Assembly: GCA_900318835.1 (NCBI GenBank)
Contig: ONLW01000003.1
Location: 1 to 64,000, forward strand
Source: an uncultured Bacteroidales bacterium
GTDB taxonomy: Bacteria > Bacteroidota > Bacteroidia > Bacteroidales > P3
Direction of reading: 5' to 3'
Length of the DNA: 64,000 nucleotides
The notes below the pieces were generated by a model. The model did no database searches, was not told the origin of the DNA, and saw only the letters and a program-made list of their open reading frames with translations. Every line of letters begins with the position of its first letter. The first letter of the stretch is position 1. A program made the position numbers and the translations under genes. This document shows, in pieces, positions 51,788-60,690 of this stretch.

Positions 51788-52696
51788 ATGGAACAGATTA
51801 CCAAAGCCGCCGACCTAGAGTTGGCCGTGAAAGAAGCTAAAAGTCAAAACCTTGAGATAGGCCTTGTGCCCACCATGGGAGCCCTTCACGAGGGTCACCT
51901 CTCGCTCATTGAGCGCGCCCTAAAGGAAAACGACTTCGTCGTGGTCTCCCTCTTCGTCAACCCCATCCAGTTCAACAACAAAGAGGATCTGGAGAAATAC
52001 CCCCGCACCATCGATGCCGACCTTAATCTCATTTCCTCACTTATCGAGCGCATGGAAGGTCGCCGTGCCAAAGAACTGCTGGCCTTCACGCCTACGGTGG
52101 ACGAAATGTATCCACAGGGAGAACCCAAGGAGGTCTACCACTTCGGACCCGTGGAGGAGGTGATGGAAGGACCACGCCGTCCCGGCCACTTCAGCGGTGT
52201 TGCCGTGGTGGTACGCCGTTTGTTCGATTTGGCACAGCCCCGTCGCGCCTACTTCGGTGAAAAGGACTACCAGCAGATTGCCATCATCCGCGCTCTGCTT
52301 GAGCAGATCAAGTATCCCATCGAGCTGGTTCCTTGCCCCATCGTGCGCGCTGACGACGGCCTGGCCCTCAGCAGCCGCAACATGCGCCTCTCACCCGAAG
52401 CCCGCGCCATTGCCTCCACCATCAACGCCACCCTCGAACAAGCCGCCGAGATGGCCGAATATGAGGATGTTGACGACGTGAAAGAGTGGGTACTCGACAC
52501 ACTCAGCACCTTCCACGAGGTCAATCCCACGCTCTGTCCCAACGACCTGAAGTTCGAACCCGAATACTTCGAGATTGTCGACGCCCGCACCCTCCAACCA
52601 ATCGAGAACTGGGACAACGCCGGCGACCTCGGCGCCGTGGGTTGCATTGCCGTCTGGCTCGACGGTGTGCGCCTCATCGACATCGTGAAATTCTAA
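51788..52696 (+). CDS. panC: Pantothenate synthetase PanC
   Basis: 302 aa. GLVPTMGALHEGHLSLIERA with the HxGH-type nucleotide site, VVSLFVNPIQFNNKEDLEKYPRT, GPRRPGHFSGVAVVV, YFGEKDYQQIAIIR, VRADDGLALSSRNMRLS. It joins pantoate and beta-alanine using ATP. An insert of about 12 residues after SLIERM (EGRRAKELLAF) lengthens the segment before TPTVDEMYP. panD, which often follows panC in Bacteroidota, is absent; two TonB-C genes follow instead, the first after 10 bases. Confidence 0.96.
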   Translation: MEQITKAADLELAVKEAKSQNLEIGLVPTMGALHEGHLSLIERALKENDFVVVSLFVNPIQFNNKEDLEKYPRTIDADLNLISSLIERMEGRRAKELLAFTPTVDEMYPQGEPKEVYHFGPVEEVMEGPRRPGHFSGVAVVVRRLFDLAQPRRAYFGEKDYQQIAIIRALLEQIKYPIELVPCPIVRADDGLALSSRNMRLSPEARAIASTINATLEQAAEMAEYEDVDDVKEWVLDTLSTFHEVNPTLCPNDLKFEPEYFEIVDARTLQPIENWDNAGDLGAVGCIAVWLDGVRLIDIVKF

Positions 52697-52706
52697 AATT
52701 AAAATA

Positions 52707-53510
52707 TTGCCCCCAAAATCGTCATACCGAGGGAAAAGCATCTGTCGGCAACTCAAGGCTGTGCGTCGGCACATTGCCGAGGAGAACGGCATACCGCTGG
52801 AGCAGCATGAATGCACCTACGAAGGTCCCTGCCGCGGCACCTGTCCGCACTGCGAGGCCGAGGTGCAATATCTGGAGCGCGCTTTGGCCAGCCACATCAA
52901 GCTGGGCAAAGCCGCCACGGTGGCAGGCCTCAGCCTCTCACTGGCAGCCTGTGGCAACGGCAGCACTACATCGCACGACACACTTCTGACCATCGAAGAC
53001 AGCACTTTCACCGAGATAGACGACCGACAGGCCGACGACACCCTCAGCGAGAACCCTCCAATGGAGTATTACGACTGGATGGGGGAGGTAATAGAAGAAG
53101 ACTCCTCAATACCACTTCCGCCACCGCCTGAAGACGAGGACTGCGTCATCAACGTCATCGTCAATGATGATGAAGAAGATTTAGAAAGGGAAATAACTGT
53201 ATTCACCGTCGTGGAAAACGACCCCGAGTTCCCCGGCGGGAGGGAGTCACTCAACGCTTTCCTGAAAGAGAACATCCGCTACCCCGAAGCCGCCCGCAAG
53301 GAACGCCTCGAGGGCACCGTCTACGTCACTTTCACCGTCGAACCCGACGGCACCATTTCCGACCCCCGCATCCTCCGCGACATCGGCCTCGGATGCAGCG
53401 ACGAAGCCATCCGCATCGTCAAGTCCATGCCCCGCTGGAAACCCGGCAGGCAGCGCGGCAAACCCGTGCGCGTACAGTTCAACCTCCCGGTAAAATTCAA
53501 ACTCAACTGA
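52707..53510 (+). CDS. TonB C-terminal domain protein with N-terminal four-cysteine module
   Basis: 267 aa from a TTG start 10 bases after panC; no in-frame ATG precedes the conserved region. Order: ICRQLKAVRRHIAEENGIPL; a Cys cluster CTYEGPCRGTCPHC (C-x5-C-x3-C-x2-C); a helix EAEVQYLERAL; one hydrophobic segment AATVAGLSLSLAAC; an acidic/proline linker; and a C-terminal TonB domain (FPGGRESLNAFLKENIRYPE, GTVYVTFTVEPDGTISDPRI). The Cys cluster should sit in the cytoplasm and may bind zinc or an Fe-S cluster (inference). Alternatively LSLAAC acts as a lipobox. The presumed function is energising outer-membrane receptors. Paralogue of the next gene. Confidence 0.8.
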   Translation: MPPKSSYRGKSICRQLKAVRRHIAEENGIPLEQHECTYEGPCRGTCPHCEAEVQYLERALASHIKLGKAATVAGLSLSLAACGNGSTTSHDTLLTIEDSTFTEIDDRQADDTLSENPPMEYYDWMGEVIEEDSSIPLPPPPEDEDCVINVIVNDDEEDLEREITVFTVVENDPEFPGGRESLNAFLKENIRYPEAARKERLEGTVYVTFTVEPDGTISDPRILRDIGLGCSDEAIRIVKSMPRWKPGRQRGKPVRVQFNLPVKFKLN

Positions 53511-53513
53511 ATC

Positions 53514-54653
53514 ATGGAACAAGGCAAACACATCTGCAACCAGCTCAAAGCCCTGCGGCACCACATCGCCGAAGAGAACCATATACCGCTCCAGCAGCGG
53601 GAATGTTCCTACCAAGGGCCCTGCCGCGGTACCTGCCCACGCTGCGAGGCCGAAATCCAGTACCTCGAGCGCGCCCTCGCCCACCGACTCAAGCTCGGCA
53701 AAGCCGCCACCGTCGCCGGACTCTCCCTCTCCCTGGCCGCCTGCTCCAACTCCCAACCCCGCCCACTGCTCCAGGCCGACTCCCTCCCCGACACCCTCTC
53801 CGAAGAAGTGCTGGCGGTCGACTCCCTCATCCCGCCGCCACCGCCCGCCTTCATCCCTCCCGAAATCACCACCTTGGGCTGCATCGTGATGGACGACGAC
53901 CTCCACTTCCCCGAGGAATACCCCCTGCCCCAAAAAGGCGAGGAGGACACCTTCTACGACAACTACTACACCACCCCTCCCATCCAAGCCATGTTCCCGG
54001 GCGGACCCGAAGCAATGAGGCAATGGATCAACAGCCGCATACAAATCCCGCCCCAGTTCCTCAAAAGCGGCATCGCCAGCGAAGTGGTGGCCCGCCTGCG
54101 CATCGAGAGCGACGGAACGGTCTCGGGCTACCGCATCCTCAAACCCCTCGACGGCTGCACCTCCGAGGCTGAACGCCTCATCCGCACCATGCCGAAATGG
54201 AACCCCGCCGCCATACCCGACAAGGGCCCCGTGCCGTCAATCGTAACAATAACAATCCCATTCATATTGCTGTCAGGCGGCTTGGATTTAATCGTGGGCG
54301 AACTGCCTGGCAGCGAGGACGACGACGACATATTCACCGTCGTGGAAGAAGAACCGCAGTTCCCCGGCGGAATGGATTCCCTTCTCAGATGGCTCGGTGA
54401 GCACATCCAATACCCCCAGCGGGCACTGGAAAACAACATCCACGGCACCGTCTACGTCACCTTCACCGTTGAACGCGACGGCACCATCACCCGACCCCTC
54501 ATCCTCCGCGACATCGGCGGCGGTTGCGGCAAAGAGGTCCAGCGCGTAGTCTCCCTCATGCCTCGCTGGATTCCCGGAAAACTCCACGGCGAAACCGTGC
54601 GCGTCCAGTTCACCCTCCCCGTCAAGTTCACCCTCCCCGTCGACACACCCTGA
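53514..54653 (+). CDS. Paralogous TonB-C protein with four-cysteine module and two TonB-like domains
   Basis: 379 aa, ATG three bases after the previous stop. The N-terminus repeats the paralogue: ICNQLKALRHHIAEENHIPL, CSYQGPCRGTCPRC, LGKAATVAGLSLSLAAC. After a proline-rich linker there are two TonB_C-like domains: one at about 160-235 (MFPGGPEAMRQWINSRIQIP, SDGTVSGYRILKPLDGC) and one at about 280-375 (FPGGMDSLLRWLGEHIQYPQ, ERDGTITRPLILRDIGGGC). A hydrophobic stretch (VTITIPFILLSGGLDLIVGE) lies between them. The double domain implies internal duplication. Same presumed function as its neighbour. Confidence 0.78.
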   Translation: MEQGKHICNQLKALRHHIAEENHIPLQQRECSYQGPCRGTCPRCEAEIQYLERALAHRLKLGKAATVAGLSLSLAACSNSQPRPLLQADSLPDTLSEEVLAVDSLIPPPPPAFIPPEITTLGCIVMDDDLHFPEEYPLPQKGEEDTFYDNYYTTPPIQAMFPGGPEAMRQWINSRIQIPPQFLKSGIASEVVARLRIESDGTVSGYRILKPLDGCTSEAERLIRTMPKWNPAAIPDKGPVPSIVTITIPFILLSGGLDLIVGELPGSEDDDDIFTVVEEEPQFPGGMDSLLRWLGEHIQYPQRALENNIHGTVYVTFTVERDGTITRPLILRDIGGGCGKEVQRVVSLMPRWIPGKLHGETVRVQFTLPVKFTLPVDTP

Positions 54654-54811
54654 AACTAGCCACATCACCCCGGAACCACCCCCGTTTTTCGCCACGCAAA
54701 CCGTCCTCGGAAACAAAAATTTAATAGGAATAATCATTTGTAACCTTGCACTTTAACAACCAAATCCCACCCTTCACCGAAAAAAAATTTTGCCAGTTCC
54801 GAAATTGTTTG

Positions 54812-54819
54812 TACTTTTG
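54812..54819 (+). promoter_or_regulatory. Promoter -7 element TACTTTTG for tRNA-Gln
   Basis: TACTTTTG with TTTG at 54789-54792 (19-base gap). The CACCCGCTTTC start region repeats the one of the leftward promoter at 168-175. Leader of about 70 bases. Confidence 0.75.
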
Positions 54820-54893
54820 CACCCGCTTTCAGAGAAAAAGAACACTCACAAAGCGAGTGAACTTATCTCAAGGAAAGAGAGAAAAATACCGAT

Positions 54894-54964
54894 TGTCCTA
54901 TGGTGTAACGGTAGCACATCTGACTCTGGATCAGCTTGTCTTGGTTCGAATCCAGGTAGGACAA
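54894..54964 (+). tRNA. tRNA-Gln (anticodon CUG)
   Basis: 71 bases. Acceptor arms TGTCCTA (54894) and TAGGACA (54957) pair perfectly, discriminator A at 54964, no encoded CCA. D-arm with GGTGTAACGGTAGC; anticodon loop CTCTGGA flanked by CTGA/TCAG, placing CTG at positions 34-36; T-arm TTGGTTCGAATCCAG. CUG reads CAG (Gln). Followed directly by a terminator, so it is a single-gene transcript. Confidence 0.95.
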
Positions 54965-54967
54965 CAA

Positions 54968-54998
54968 AGAGCGCTAAATCAAGGCGCTCTATTTTTTT
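54968..54998 (+). terminator. Rho-independent terminator after tRNA-Gln
   Basis: AGAGCGC (54968-54974) pairs with GCGCTCT (54984-54990), followed by ATTTTTTT. Confidence 0.9.
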
Positions 54999-55115
54999 AC
55001 CCCCCTTACCATAATTAACGTCCAAAGCATGGAGCTTTAAGAGGATTTGTTAGATTAAAATCTGCTGTTTTAACGTTTTTCAGGAGAGTTTGAACCGTAT
55101 ATTGGATTTTTTTTG

Positions 55116-55123
55116 TATCTTTG
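55116..55123 (+). promoter_or_regulatory. Promoter -7 element TATCTTTG for the transglutaminase-like pair
   Basis: TATCTTTG 25 bases before the ATG at 55149. TTTG at 55089-55092 is rather far (23 bases), so the -33 assignment is uncertain. Confidence 0.7.
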
Positions 55124-55148
55124 CACTTTAATTAGAATACATATTAAT

Positions 55149-57149
55149 ATGAAAAAAACAATCGTATTGTTCACGCTAATAGCGGTTACGGCCACGATTG
55201 CCACCGCTCAGCAAATGGTGAAGCCCAGCAAATACATGGGCAGCAACACCGTCACACTCTTCGACTCAACAGGAGTCTACATGGAGGAGAGTGGCCTGAG
55301 CCATGTGATGAACCACAAGTGTATAGAGATGTTCTCACTTGCGGGTTGCGGCGAGTACAGCACCTACAAGATTGACTACGACCCGCTGTCGGCCTACTGC
55401 GACATCGAGCGCGTGCTGGTGCACCGCGTCGAGGGCAGGACGGACACCCTGCTGTGGCCCGGCCGCAACGGTGGCCTCAAGGTCTACGACTATGTGGCAC
55501 CCGCCCGCATGATTTACTGGGGCGCCAGCCAGAAGATGGTCCAAGTGGGACGTCTCCATCCGGGCGACCGCCTCGAGGTTTGGACCTACAAGAAAGGCTA
55601 CACTTACGCCCTGCTAGCCGATGGTCAGAATGGAGTTAGCGGACTGAATGGGGTGTTTGCTGGCCTGCCAGACAGTGATGACCGCTATGTGCCACCGATG
55701 CGCGGGCACTTCTATGACATTGTACCTTTCTGGAGCGACCAGCCCGTGAAAAGCAAGGTTTACATGCTAAACATCCTCGACATCAAGAGCCTGCAATACA
55801 AAGTCTACAACGGAGAGCTGAATATCAAACGTGAGGCAGCCGACGAGGAGGGACGCACACTCTACACCTTCAGCAACAAAGAAGACATCATGCCGCTCAA
55901 GCGCGAACCCCGCGCCCTAGCCAACAACGACATACAGTGCAAACTTTTGCTCTCCACCAGTCCCGACTGGCAGGCCAAAAGCCGCTGGTTCTTCGGTGTC
56001 AACGAAGACTACGGCAGCTTCAACGCAACTCCCGAGGTGCAGCAGAAAGTCAATGAGTTGCTACGTGGCGCCAAGGACGAGATGGACAGCATCGGACGCC
56101 TCACCCACTGGGTGGCCGACAACATCCGCTATGCCGGCATTTCGATGGGCCCCGGCGAAGGTTTCACACTTCACAATCAAGAGATGAATTACACAGACCG
56201 TTGTGGTGTCTGCAAGGACAAAGCATCGACGCTCATCGGCTTCCTGCGTGCCGCAGGCTTCAAAGCCTATGCAGCCATGACCATGGCTGGCGAACGCATC
56301 GACCGCATCCCCGCCGACCAGTTCAACCACTCGGTCTGCGCCGTACAACTGCGCAACGGCAAATTCGTCATGCTCGACCCCACATGGGTACCCAATGTGC
56401 GTGAGCTCTGGAGTTCAGCCGAGCAGCAGCAAGGCTATCTCATCGGCACTGCCGAGGGTTGCGACCTCATGGAAACCCCCATCTCACCTGCCGAAAACCA
56501 TTACTTCCGCATCCTTGCCGAGAGCTCCATTGACATGGATGGTACCCTGACCGGTACCCTCACCGTCACCGCCGAAGGACAGAGCGACGCCGCCGTTCGT
56601 GGAGTCTTCAGCGCCCCGATGAGCCAATGGCGCAGCAACCTTGAGCGCGAGTTGTTGAGTGTAGCTCCCACCGCCGAGATTCTCGACATCCAACACACCG
56701 ACCCCGACCGCTACCTCGAGCATCCTGTGAGCATCACCTACCGCTACCGTATTCCCCACTACGCCACCGTCGACAAAGAGGTCATCTCATTCATCCCCCT
56801 GAGCGCCCGCAACCTCTTTGCCCGCGCCATGAGCCACCTCTTCTTCAACTTCAGCGCCGAGACACGCACACAACCCTTCGCCGACCGTTGCTCGCGTCTG
56901 GTGGATATACGTGAGACCATCACCCTACCCTATACCCCCAAACAATTCCACTACCCGATGGTGGACGGCATCGCCGACCATGCCGCAAGTTTCGGCTGCG
57001 GCTTCCAGATGGAAGGTAACAAACTGAGTTTCGGAGAGCAGGCGGTCTTCGGCAAACGCGTCTACGAGGCCACCGATTGGCCCGCTTTCCGCGCCTGCGC
57101 AAAGGCACAGCTGAAGGTCGCACAAACGCCGGTGATACTAACCAAGTAA
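55149..57149 (+). CDS. Secreted transglutaminase-like (DUF3857-type) protein, catalytic triad intact
   Basis: 666 aa from MKKTIVLFTLIAVTATIATA (signal peptide), start chosen downstream of the promoter. A DUF3857-like beta domain covers about residues 25-290. The transglutaminase-like core has Cys355 (CGVCKDKASTLIGFLRAAG), His394 (FNHSVCAV) and Asp410 (FVMLDPTWVP), the expected papain-like triad. The C-terminal third is beta-rich and ends without a sorting domain. Enzymes of this fold can be proteases, amidases or cross-linkers; the substrate is unknown. Periplasmic or surface located. The next gene encodes a related shorter protein lacking the His. Confidence 0.82.
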   Translation: MKKTIVLFTLIAVTATIATAQQMVKPSKYMGSNTVTLFDSTGVYMEESGLSHVMNHKCIEMFSLAGCGEYSTYKIDYDPLSAYCDIERVLVHRVEGRTDTLLWPGRNGGLKVYDYVAPARMIYWGASQKMVQVGRLHPGDRLEVWTYKKGYTYALLADGQNGVSGLNGVFAGLPDSDDRYVPPMRGHFYDIVPFWSDQPVKSKVYMLNILDIKSLQYKVYNGELNIKREAADEEGRTLYTFSNKEDIMPLKREPRALANNDIQCKLLLSTSPDWQAKSRWFFGVNEDYGSFNATPEVQQKVNELLRGAKDEMDSIGRLTHWVADNIRYAGISMGPGEGFTLHNQEMNYTDRCGVCKDKASTLIGFLRAAGFKAYAAMTMAGERIDRIPADQFNHSVCAVQLRNGKFVMLDPTWVPNVRELWSSAEQQQGYLIGTAEGCDLMETPISPAENHYFRILAESSIDMDGTLTGTLTVTAEGQSDAAVRGVFSAPMSQWRSNLERELLSVAPTAEILDIQHTDPDRYLEHPVSITYRYRIPHYATVDKEVISFIPLSARNLFARAMSHLFFNFSAETRTQPFADRCSRLVDIRETITLPYTPKQFHYPMVDGIADHAASFGCGFQMEGNKLSFGEQAVFGKRVYEATDWPAFRACAKAQLKVAQTPVILTK

Positions 57150-57183
57150 AGGTTAAAGGTTAACGTTTAAAGATTAAAGACAA
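57149..57183. repeat. Heptamer tandem repeat between the transglutaminase-like genes
   Basis: Five degenerate 7-bp units (AAGGTTA twice, then ACGTTTA, AAGATTA, AAGACAA) fill the whole 33-base gap. Confidence 0.55.
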
Positions 57184-58682
57184 TGAAAAAGATACTTTTT
57201 ATAGCAGCAATCCTTCTTCCACTTTGCGGCCTCAGCGCCCAACAGCCCGACGCAGTGTACAAACTACTGCGGTATGAGTGGACCATCAATGCCGATGGCA
57301 CCAGCGACTATCACTACCGTCACGAAGTGCAAATTCTCCGAAACCGCGCCCTCACAGCCTATGCCGACAAGGGCGAGACTTTCGTGATCTACAACCCCGA
57401 TTTCGAAGAACTGACCGTCAACGAGGTATACACCCTTCAGGCTGACGGAAAGCGCATCGACATGCCGCAGAACGCTTTCGTCTACCAACTACCCGAAGAA
57501 TGCGCCGACTGCGGCCGCTTTAACCACATGCGCGAACTGGCCATGGTACATACCGGCATGGAGCTGGGGTGCGTCATCGTGGTCGACTACACCATCCACC
57601 GCCAATACAACCTCCTCTACGAGAGCCTGCCTCTGATGCGCGAGTGCCCGGTGGAGAAGATGGAGGTGGCTGTAACCTACCCCAACAATATGGATGTACA
57701 ACATGACATTACCAGCAGCCAGTACCAGTTGGGAGGTAGCATCAAATCGTCCCTCTCCACCAACACAGCTGACGATACCCGAAAATTCGAATATACGGTG
57801 ATGAATATGCCACAGGCACCGCGCGAGCCTTATATGCCTGCCGACATCATTCCCACCTTACGCATCTTCAACGGCACTCCCGAACACACCCCCGCCTTCA
57901 ACCAAGACATTGTTTTCAACGAGGCGTCCGACGATATGGGTCGACTGATTGCCAGCCCAAACCCCAAGGAGAACATCGCCGCCATTCGCGACTATGTGGT
58001 CGACAACATCCACCTCAACGACATCCATCCTTCACATCTCGGCTATGTCCACTCCACCCCCTTCGAAGTGTGGGCAACGGGCTGTGGCACGGCCACCGAC
58101 AAAGCCGTCTTCCTAGCCGCCGTACTCAACCGAGAGGGCTTCTCCGCACGTGTCATGGGTGAGAACTACGACCAAGTGGGCGTGATGATTGACACTGTAG
58201 AATACTTGCTTGATGTGCGCTGCAAAGGGCCCATCGAGGTCAATGGCGAGGCCAAAGATGAGATAACCATTCTCAATGCCAATGGTACCTTTGAAGCCTC
58301 TCTCGACACCCTTGAGGACGGATTCTTTGCCTTGCAGGCTTTCACACCCCTGCCTGGAGAGCCCATGGTGCAAACCAGCTATCTTACCTTGACCCGCACC
58401 ACCCCACTGGTAGGATCGGCCTGTAACCTCAAGAGCGATGTCACCTACACCCTGCCCAAAGGGCTCAAAATGGTGGGTGGCAAAATTGAGCAATCGATCG
58501 ACTTCCCCGGCATCGGAAGCATGAAAATTAGTGCCAAGCAAAGCGGAAAGAAAATCAAGGTAATCCGAAGCCTTAAAATTGAGAAACGAATCATCAGCCC
58601 TGAGGAGTACAACAACTACCGCCAGTTACTTGCAACCTGGCAATCGTTCGAAGAGCGGAGCATATTGCTTAGAGCCAAATAA
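57183..58682 (+). CDS. DUF3857/transglutaminase-like protein with altered catalytic His
   Basis: 499 aa. Signal peptide MKKILFIAAILLPLCGLSAQ. DUF3857-like domain (YEWTINADGTSDYHYRHEVQ) to about residue 220. The transglutaminase-like core has Cys301 (GCGTATDKAVFLAAVLNREG). Where the paralogue and family have His, this reads NYDQVGVMID with Gln331. The following Asp344 (LLDVR) is kept. The enzyme is therefore probably inactive as a classical transglutaminase/protease and may be a structural or regulatory partner of the protein encoded just upstream. It ends at a strong bidirectional hairpin. Confidence 0.8.
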   Translation: MKKILFIAAILLPLCGLSAQQPDAVYKLLRYEWTINADGTSDYHYRHEVQILRNRALTAYADKGETFVIYNPDFEELTVNEVYTLQADGKRIDMPQNAFVYQLPEECADCGRFNHMRELAMVHTGMELGCVIVVDYTIHRQYNLLYESLPLMRECPVEKMEVAVTYPNNMDVQHDITSSQYQLGGSIKSSLSTNTADDTRKFEYTVMNMPQAPREPYMPADIIPTLRIFNGTPEHTPAFNQDIVFNEASDDMGRLIASPNPKENIAAIRDYVVDNIHLNDIHPSHLGYVHSTPFEVWATGCGTATDKAVFLAAVLNREGFSARVMGENYDQVGVMIDTVEYLLDVRCKGPIEVNGEAKDEITILNANGTFEASLDTLEDGFFALQAFTPLPGEPMVQTSYLTLTRTTPLVGSACNLKSDVTYTLPKGLKMVGGKIEQSIDFPGIGSMKISAKQSGKKIKVIRSLKIEKRIISPEEYNNYRQLLATWQSFEERSILLRAK

Positions 58683-58715
58683 AAAAAAGCCGTCGCAATA
58701 GCGACGGCTTTTTTT
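58681..58715. terminator. Bidirectional hairpin terminator
   Basis: GCCGTCGC-aata-GCGACGGC flanked by runs of eight A and seven T, between convergent genes ending at 58682 and 58720. Confidence 0.95.
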
Positions 58716-58719
58716 GCAA

Positions 58720-59127
58720 TTATCTTAGCCTCTTATTTATCACCCCACTGAAGGTCACAAGCGTCTCATCCATGGTACAGGAGAAACTAAGCACTCCCAC
58801 AGCAATGGAGCCTTGCAACTTACGGACGATGTATTCCGGATAGGCCTCATTCTTGAAAGTCGGCACGATGTTGTAGCACCAAAGCACTTGACGCTGCGGC
58901 TGCTCGTCGACATGGATATCGGGGATGGTGATATCTATCTTATAGTGACCTAGACGATCCATAAAAACGTTATGCACAAAGATGGTGGCGGTGTCGCCGG
59001 TAACAGTCAACTTGACATAGACGTCCTTGTGGGTCTCTTTACCCACTTTCATGGTGCCAATATAGGTCTGGGCCGAAGCCATGAGGCCGACCAGCATCAG
59101 TAGAGAAAGGAATAATGCACGTTTCAT
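58720..59127 (-). CDS. Small secreted calycin-like protein
   Basis: 135 aa. Signal peptide MKRALFLSLLMLVGLMASAQ, then TYIGTMKVGKETHKDVYVKL and alternating beta strands, resembling the calycin-like barrel proteins of Bacteroidales. No cysteine lipobox. Function unknown; the family assignment is tentative. It follows the HerA-like gene by 18 bases and probably shares its transcript. Confidence 0.6.
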   Translation of the reverse strand: MKRALFLSLLMLVGLMASAQTYIGTMKVGKETHKDVYVKLTVTGDTATIFVHNVFMDRLGHYKIDITIPDIHVDEQPQRQVLWCYNIVPTFKNEAYPEYIVRKLQGSIAVGVLSFSCTMDETLVTFSGVINKRLR

Positions 59128-59145
59128 ATTATTATTGTATTATTT

Positions 59146-60678
59146 CTATTTAATGAGGTTACCGAGAATATCGCGGGTCAACTCGCGAGTGACGGTACGT
59201 GTGGCGGCCGAGGTAGCGTTCTTCACCATCTTCTGGGTGGTGGAGGTACGACTCTTGGTCTTCTTGCCAGTCACCTTGCCACTGACTGCAGTGCCCAAGG
59301 CGGTGGCAGCAGTGGCGGTAACAGCAGAGAGGACAGCTTTCATCACTTTAGAAAAGATGCCGGGTTTCCTGCTGGTTTCTCTAGTAGAACTAGTATTCAT
59401 AGTATCTCTAGTACTACTAGTCTTGCTAGTGATACTATTTTCAGCCTCTTCCGTCTCGTTTAACAGCATCTCAAAAGCACTCTCGCGGTCGACCATCTTA
59501 TCGTATTTACCTGCGATGCGGCTGGAGCGGATAATATCATTGCGCTGCACCTGACTGATGGCGCCGACATGGCTCTGCGGGAAGAGAACCTTGGCGCGCT
59601 GAACAATGCTTGGGGCACCCTTCTCGTCAAGAAACGAGATGAGGGCCTCACCTGTTTCAAGGTTGGTGATGACCTCATCGGTTTTGAACTTTGGGTTGGG
59701 ACGAAAGGTATCCGCAGCGGTCTTCACGGCCTTCTGGTCCTTGGGCGTATAGGCGCGCAGCGCATGTTGCACACGGTTACCCAACTGTCCAAGAATGCTT
59801 TCGGGGATATCAGTGGGATTCTGGGTGACGAAATAGATGCCAACACCTTTGGAGCGGATGAGACGTATAACCTGCTCTATCTTGTCCACTAAGGCCTTCG
59901 AGGTGTCGTCGAAGAGCATATGGGCCTCATCGAAGAAGAAAACCAATCTCGGCAACTCCTGATCGCCCACTTCGGGCAGCGTGGAGTAAAGCTCGCTCAT
60001 CAGCCACAGCAGGAAGGTACTATAGAGCTTGGGCTGCAGCATCAGCTTGTCGGCCGCAAGTACACTCATCACCCCCTTTCCACTTTCGGTCTGCAGCAGG
60101 TCGAAGATATCAAAAGAAGGTTCACCAAAAAACTTATCAGCACCTTGGTTCTCGAGCTGCAACAGCGAACGTTGAATGGCACCAACAGTGGCGGTCGAGA
60201 TGTTGCCGTATCTCGTAGTATACTCTTTGGCATGACGACTGACATAGTCGAGCATCGACCGCAGGTCCTTTATGTCGAGCAGCAACAGACCACGCTCGTC
60301 GGCGATGCGGAAGACAATGTTGAGCACCCCGTCCTGTGTAGCGTTAAGGCCCAGCAGGCGCGAGAGCAGTTGTGGCCCCATCTGGCTCACAGTGGCACGG
60401 ACGGGATGACCCTGCTCACCAAAGACATCAAAGAAACGGACAGGACAAGCCTCGCCCTTGCCAGGTTGGCTGATGCCGCTAAGGTCGCCCTTCATATCTG
60501 CCATGAAACAGGGCACGCCAGCTTGGGAGAAAGTCTCAGCCATCGTCTGCAGGGTTACAGTCTTGCCCGTACCCGTAGCACCAGCTATGAGACCGTGACG
60601 GGTAGCCATACGTCCACAAACAGAAAGCGCACCATCGTCACAGTGCGCTATATAAAGTCCATGTTCCTTGCTGCACAT
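59146..60678 (-). CDS. HerA-like helicase/ATPase (DUF853 family)
   Basis: 510 aa. Walker [21 protein letters not shown] near residue 35; [19 protein letters not shown]; Walker [17 protein letters not shown]; arginine-finger region [20 protein letters not shown]. It ends with [20 protein letters not shown], as DUF853 proteins do, then a low-complexity tail. DUF853 proteins are FtsK/HerA-type ATPases of uncertain function. The tail is encoded partly by eight 9-bp repeats (59372-59443), giving tripeptides ending in Thr-Ser or Ser-Thr ([20 protein letters not shown]). It is followed by a small amphipathic Ala/Thr-rich region. It lies 12 bases after an outer-membrane protein gene, an odd partner. 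Confidence 0.88.
   Translation of the reverse strand: MCSKEHGLYIAHCDDGALSVCGRMATRHGLIAGATGTGKTVTLQTMAETFSQAGVPCFMADMKGDLSGISQPGKGEACPVRFFDVFGEQGHPVRATVSQMGPQLLSRLLGLNATQDGVLNIVFRIADERGLLLLDIKDLRSMLDYVSRHAKEYTTRYGNISTATVGAIQRSLLQLENQGADKFFGEPSFDIFDLLQTESGKGVMSVLAADKLMLQPKLYSTFLLWLMSELYSTLPEVGDQELPRLVFFFDEAHMLFDDTSKALVDKIEQVIRLIRSKGVGIYFVTQNPTDIPESILGQLGNRVQHALRAYTPKDQKAVKTAADTFRPNPKFKTDEVITNLETGEALISFLDEKGAPSIVQRAKVLFPQSHVGAISQVQRNDIIRSSRIAGKYDKMVDRESAFEMLLNETEEAENSITSKTSSTRDTMNTSSTRETSRKPGIFSKVMKAVLSAVTATAATALGTAVSGKVTGKKTKSRTSTTQKMVKNATSAATRTVTRELTRDILGNLIK
59372..59443. repeat. Nonamer tandem repeat in the tail of the HerA-like gene, eight units
   Basis: Eight consecutive 9-bp units, for example CTAGTAGAA, CTAGTACTA, CTAGTCTTG, CTAGTGATA. 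It is the longest CTAG-type tract in the window, in frame, in a disordered linker. Confidence 0.85.
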
Positions 60679-60690
60679 GGCAATATGGGG

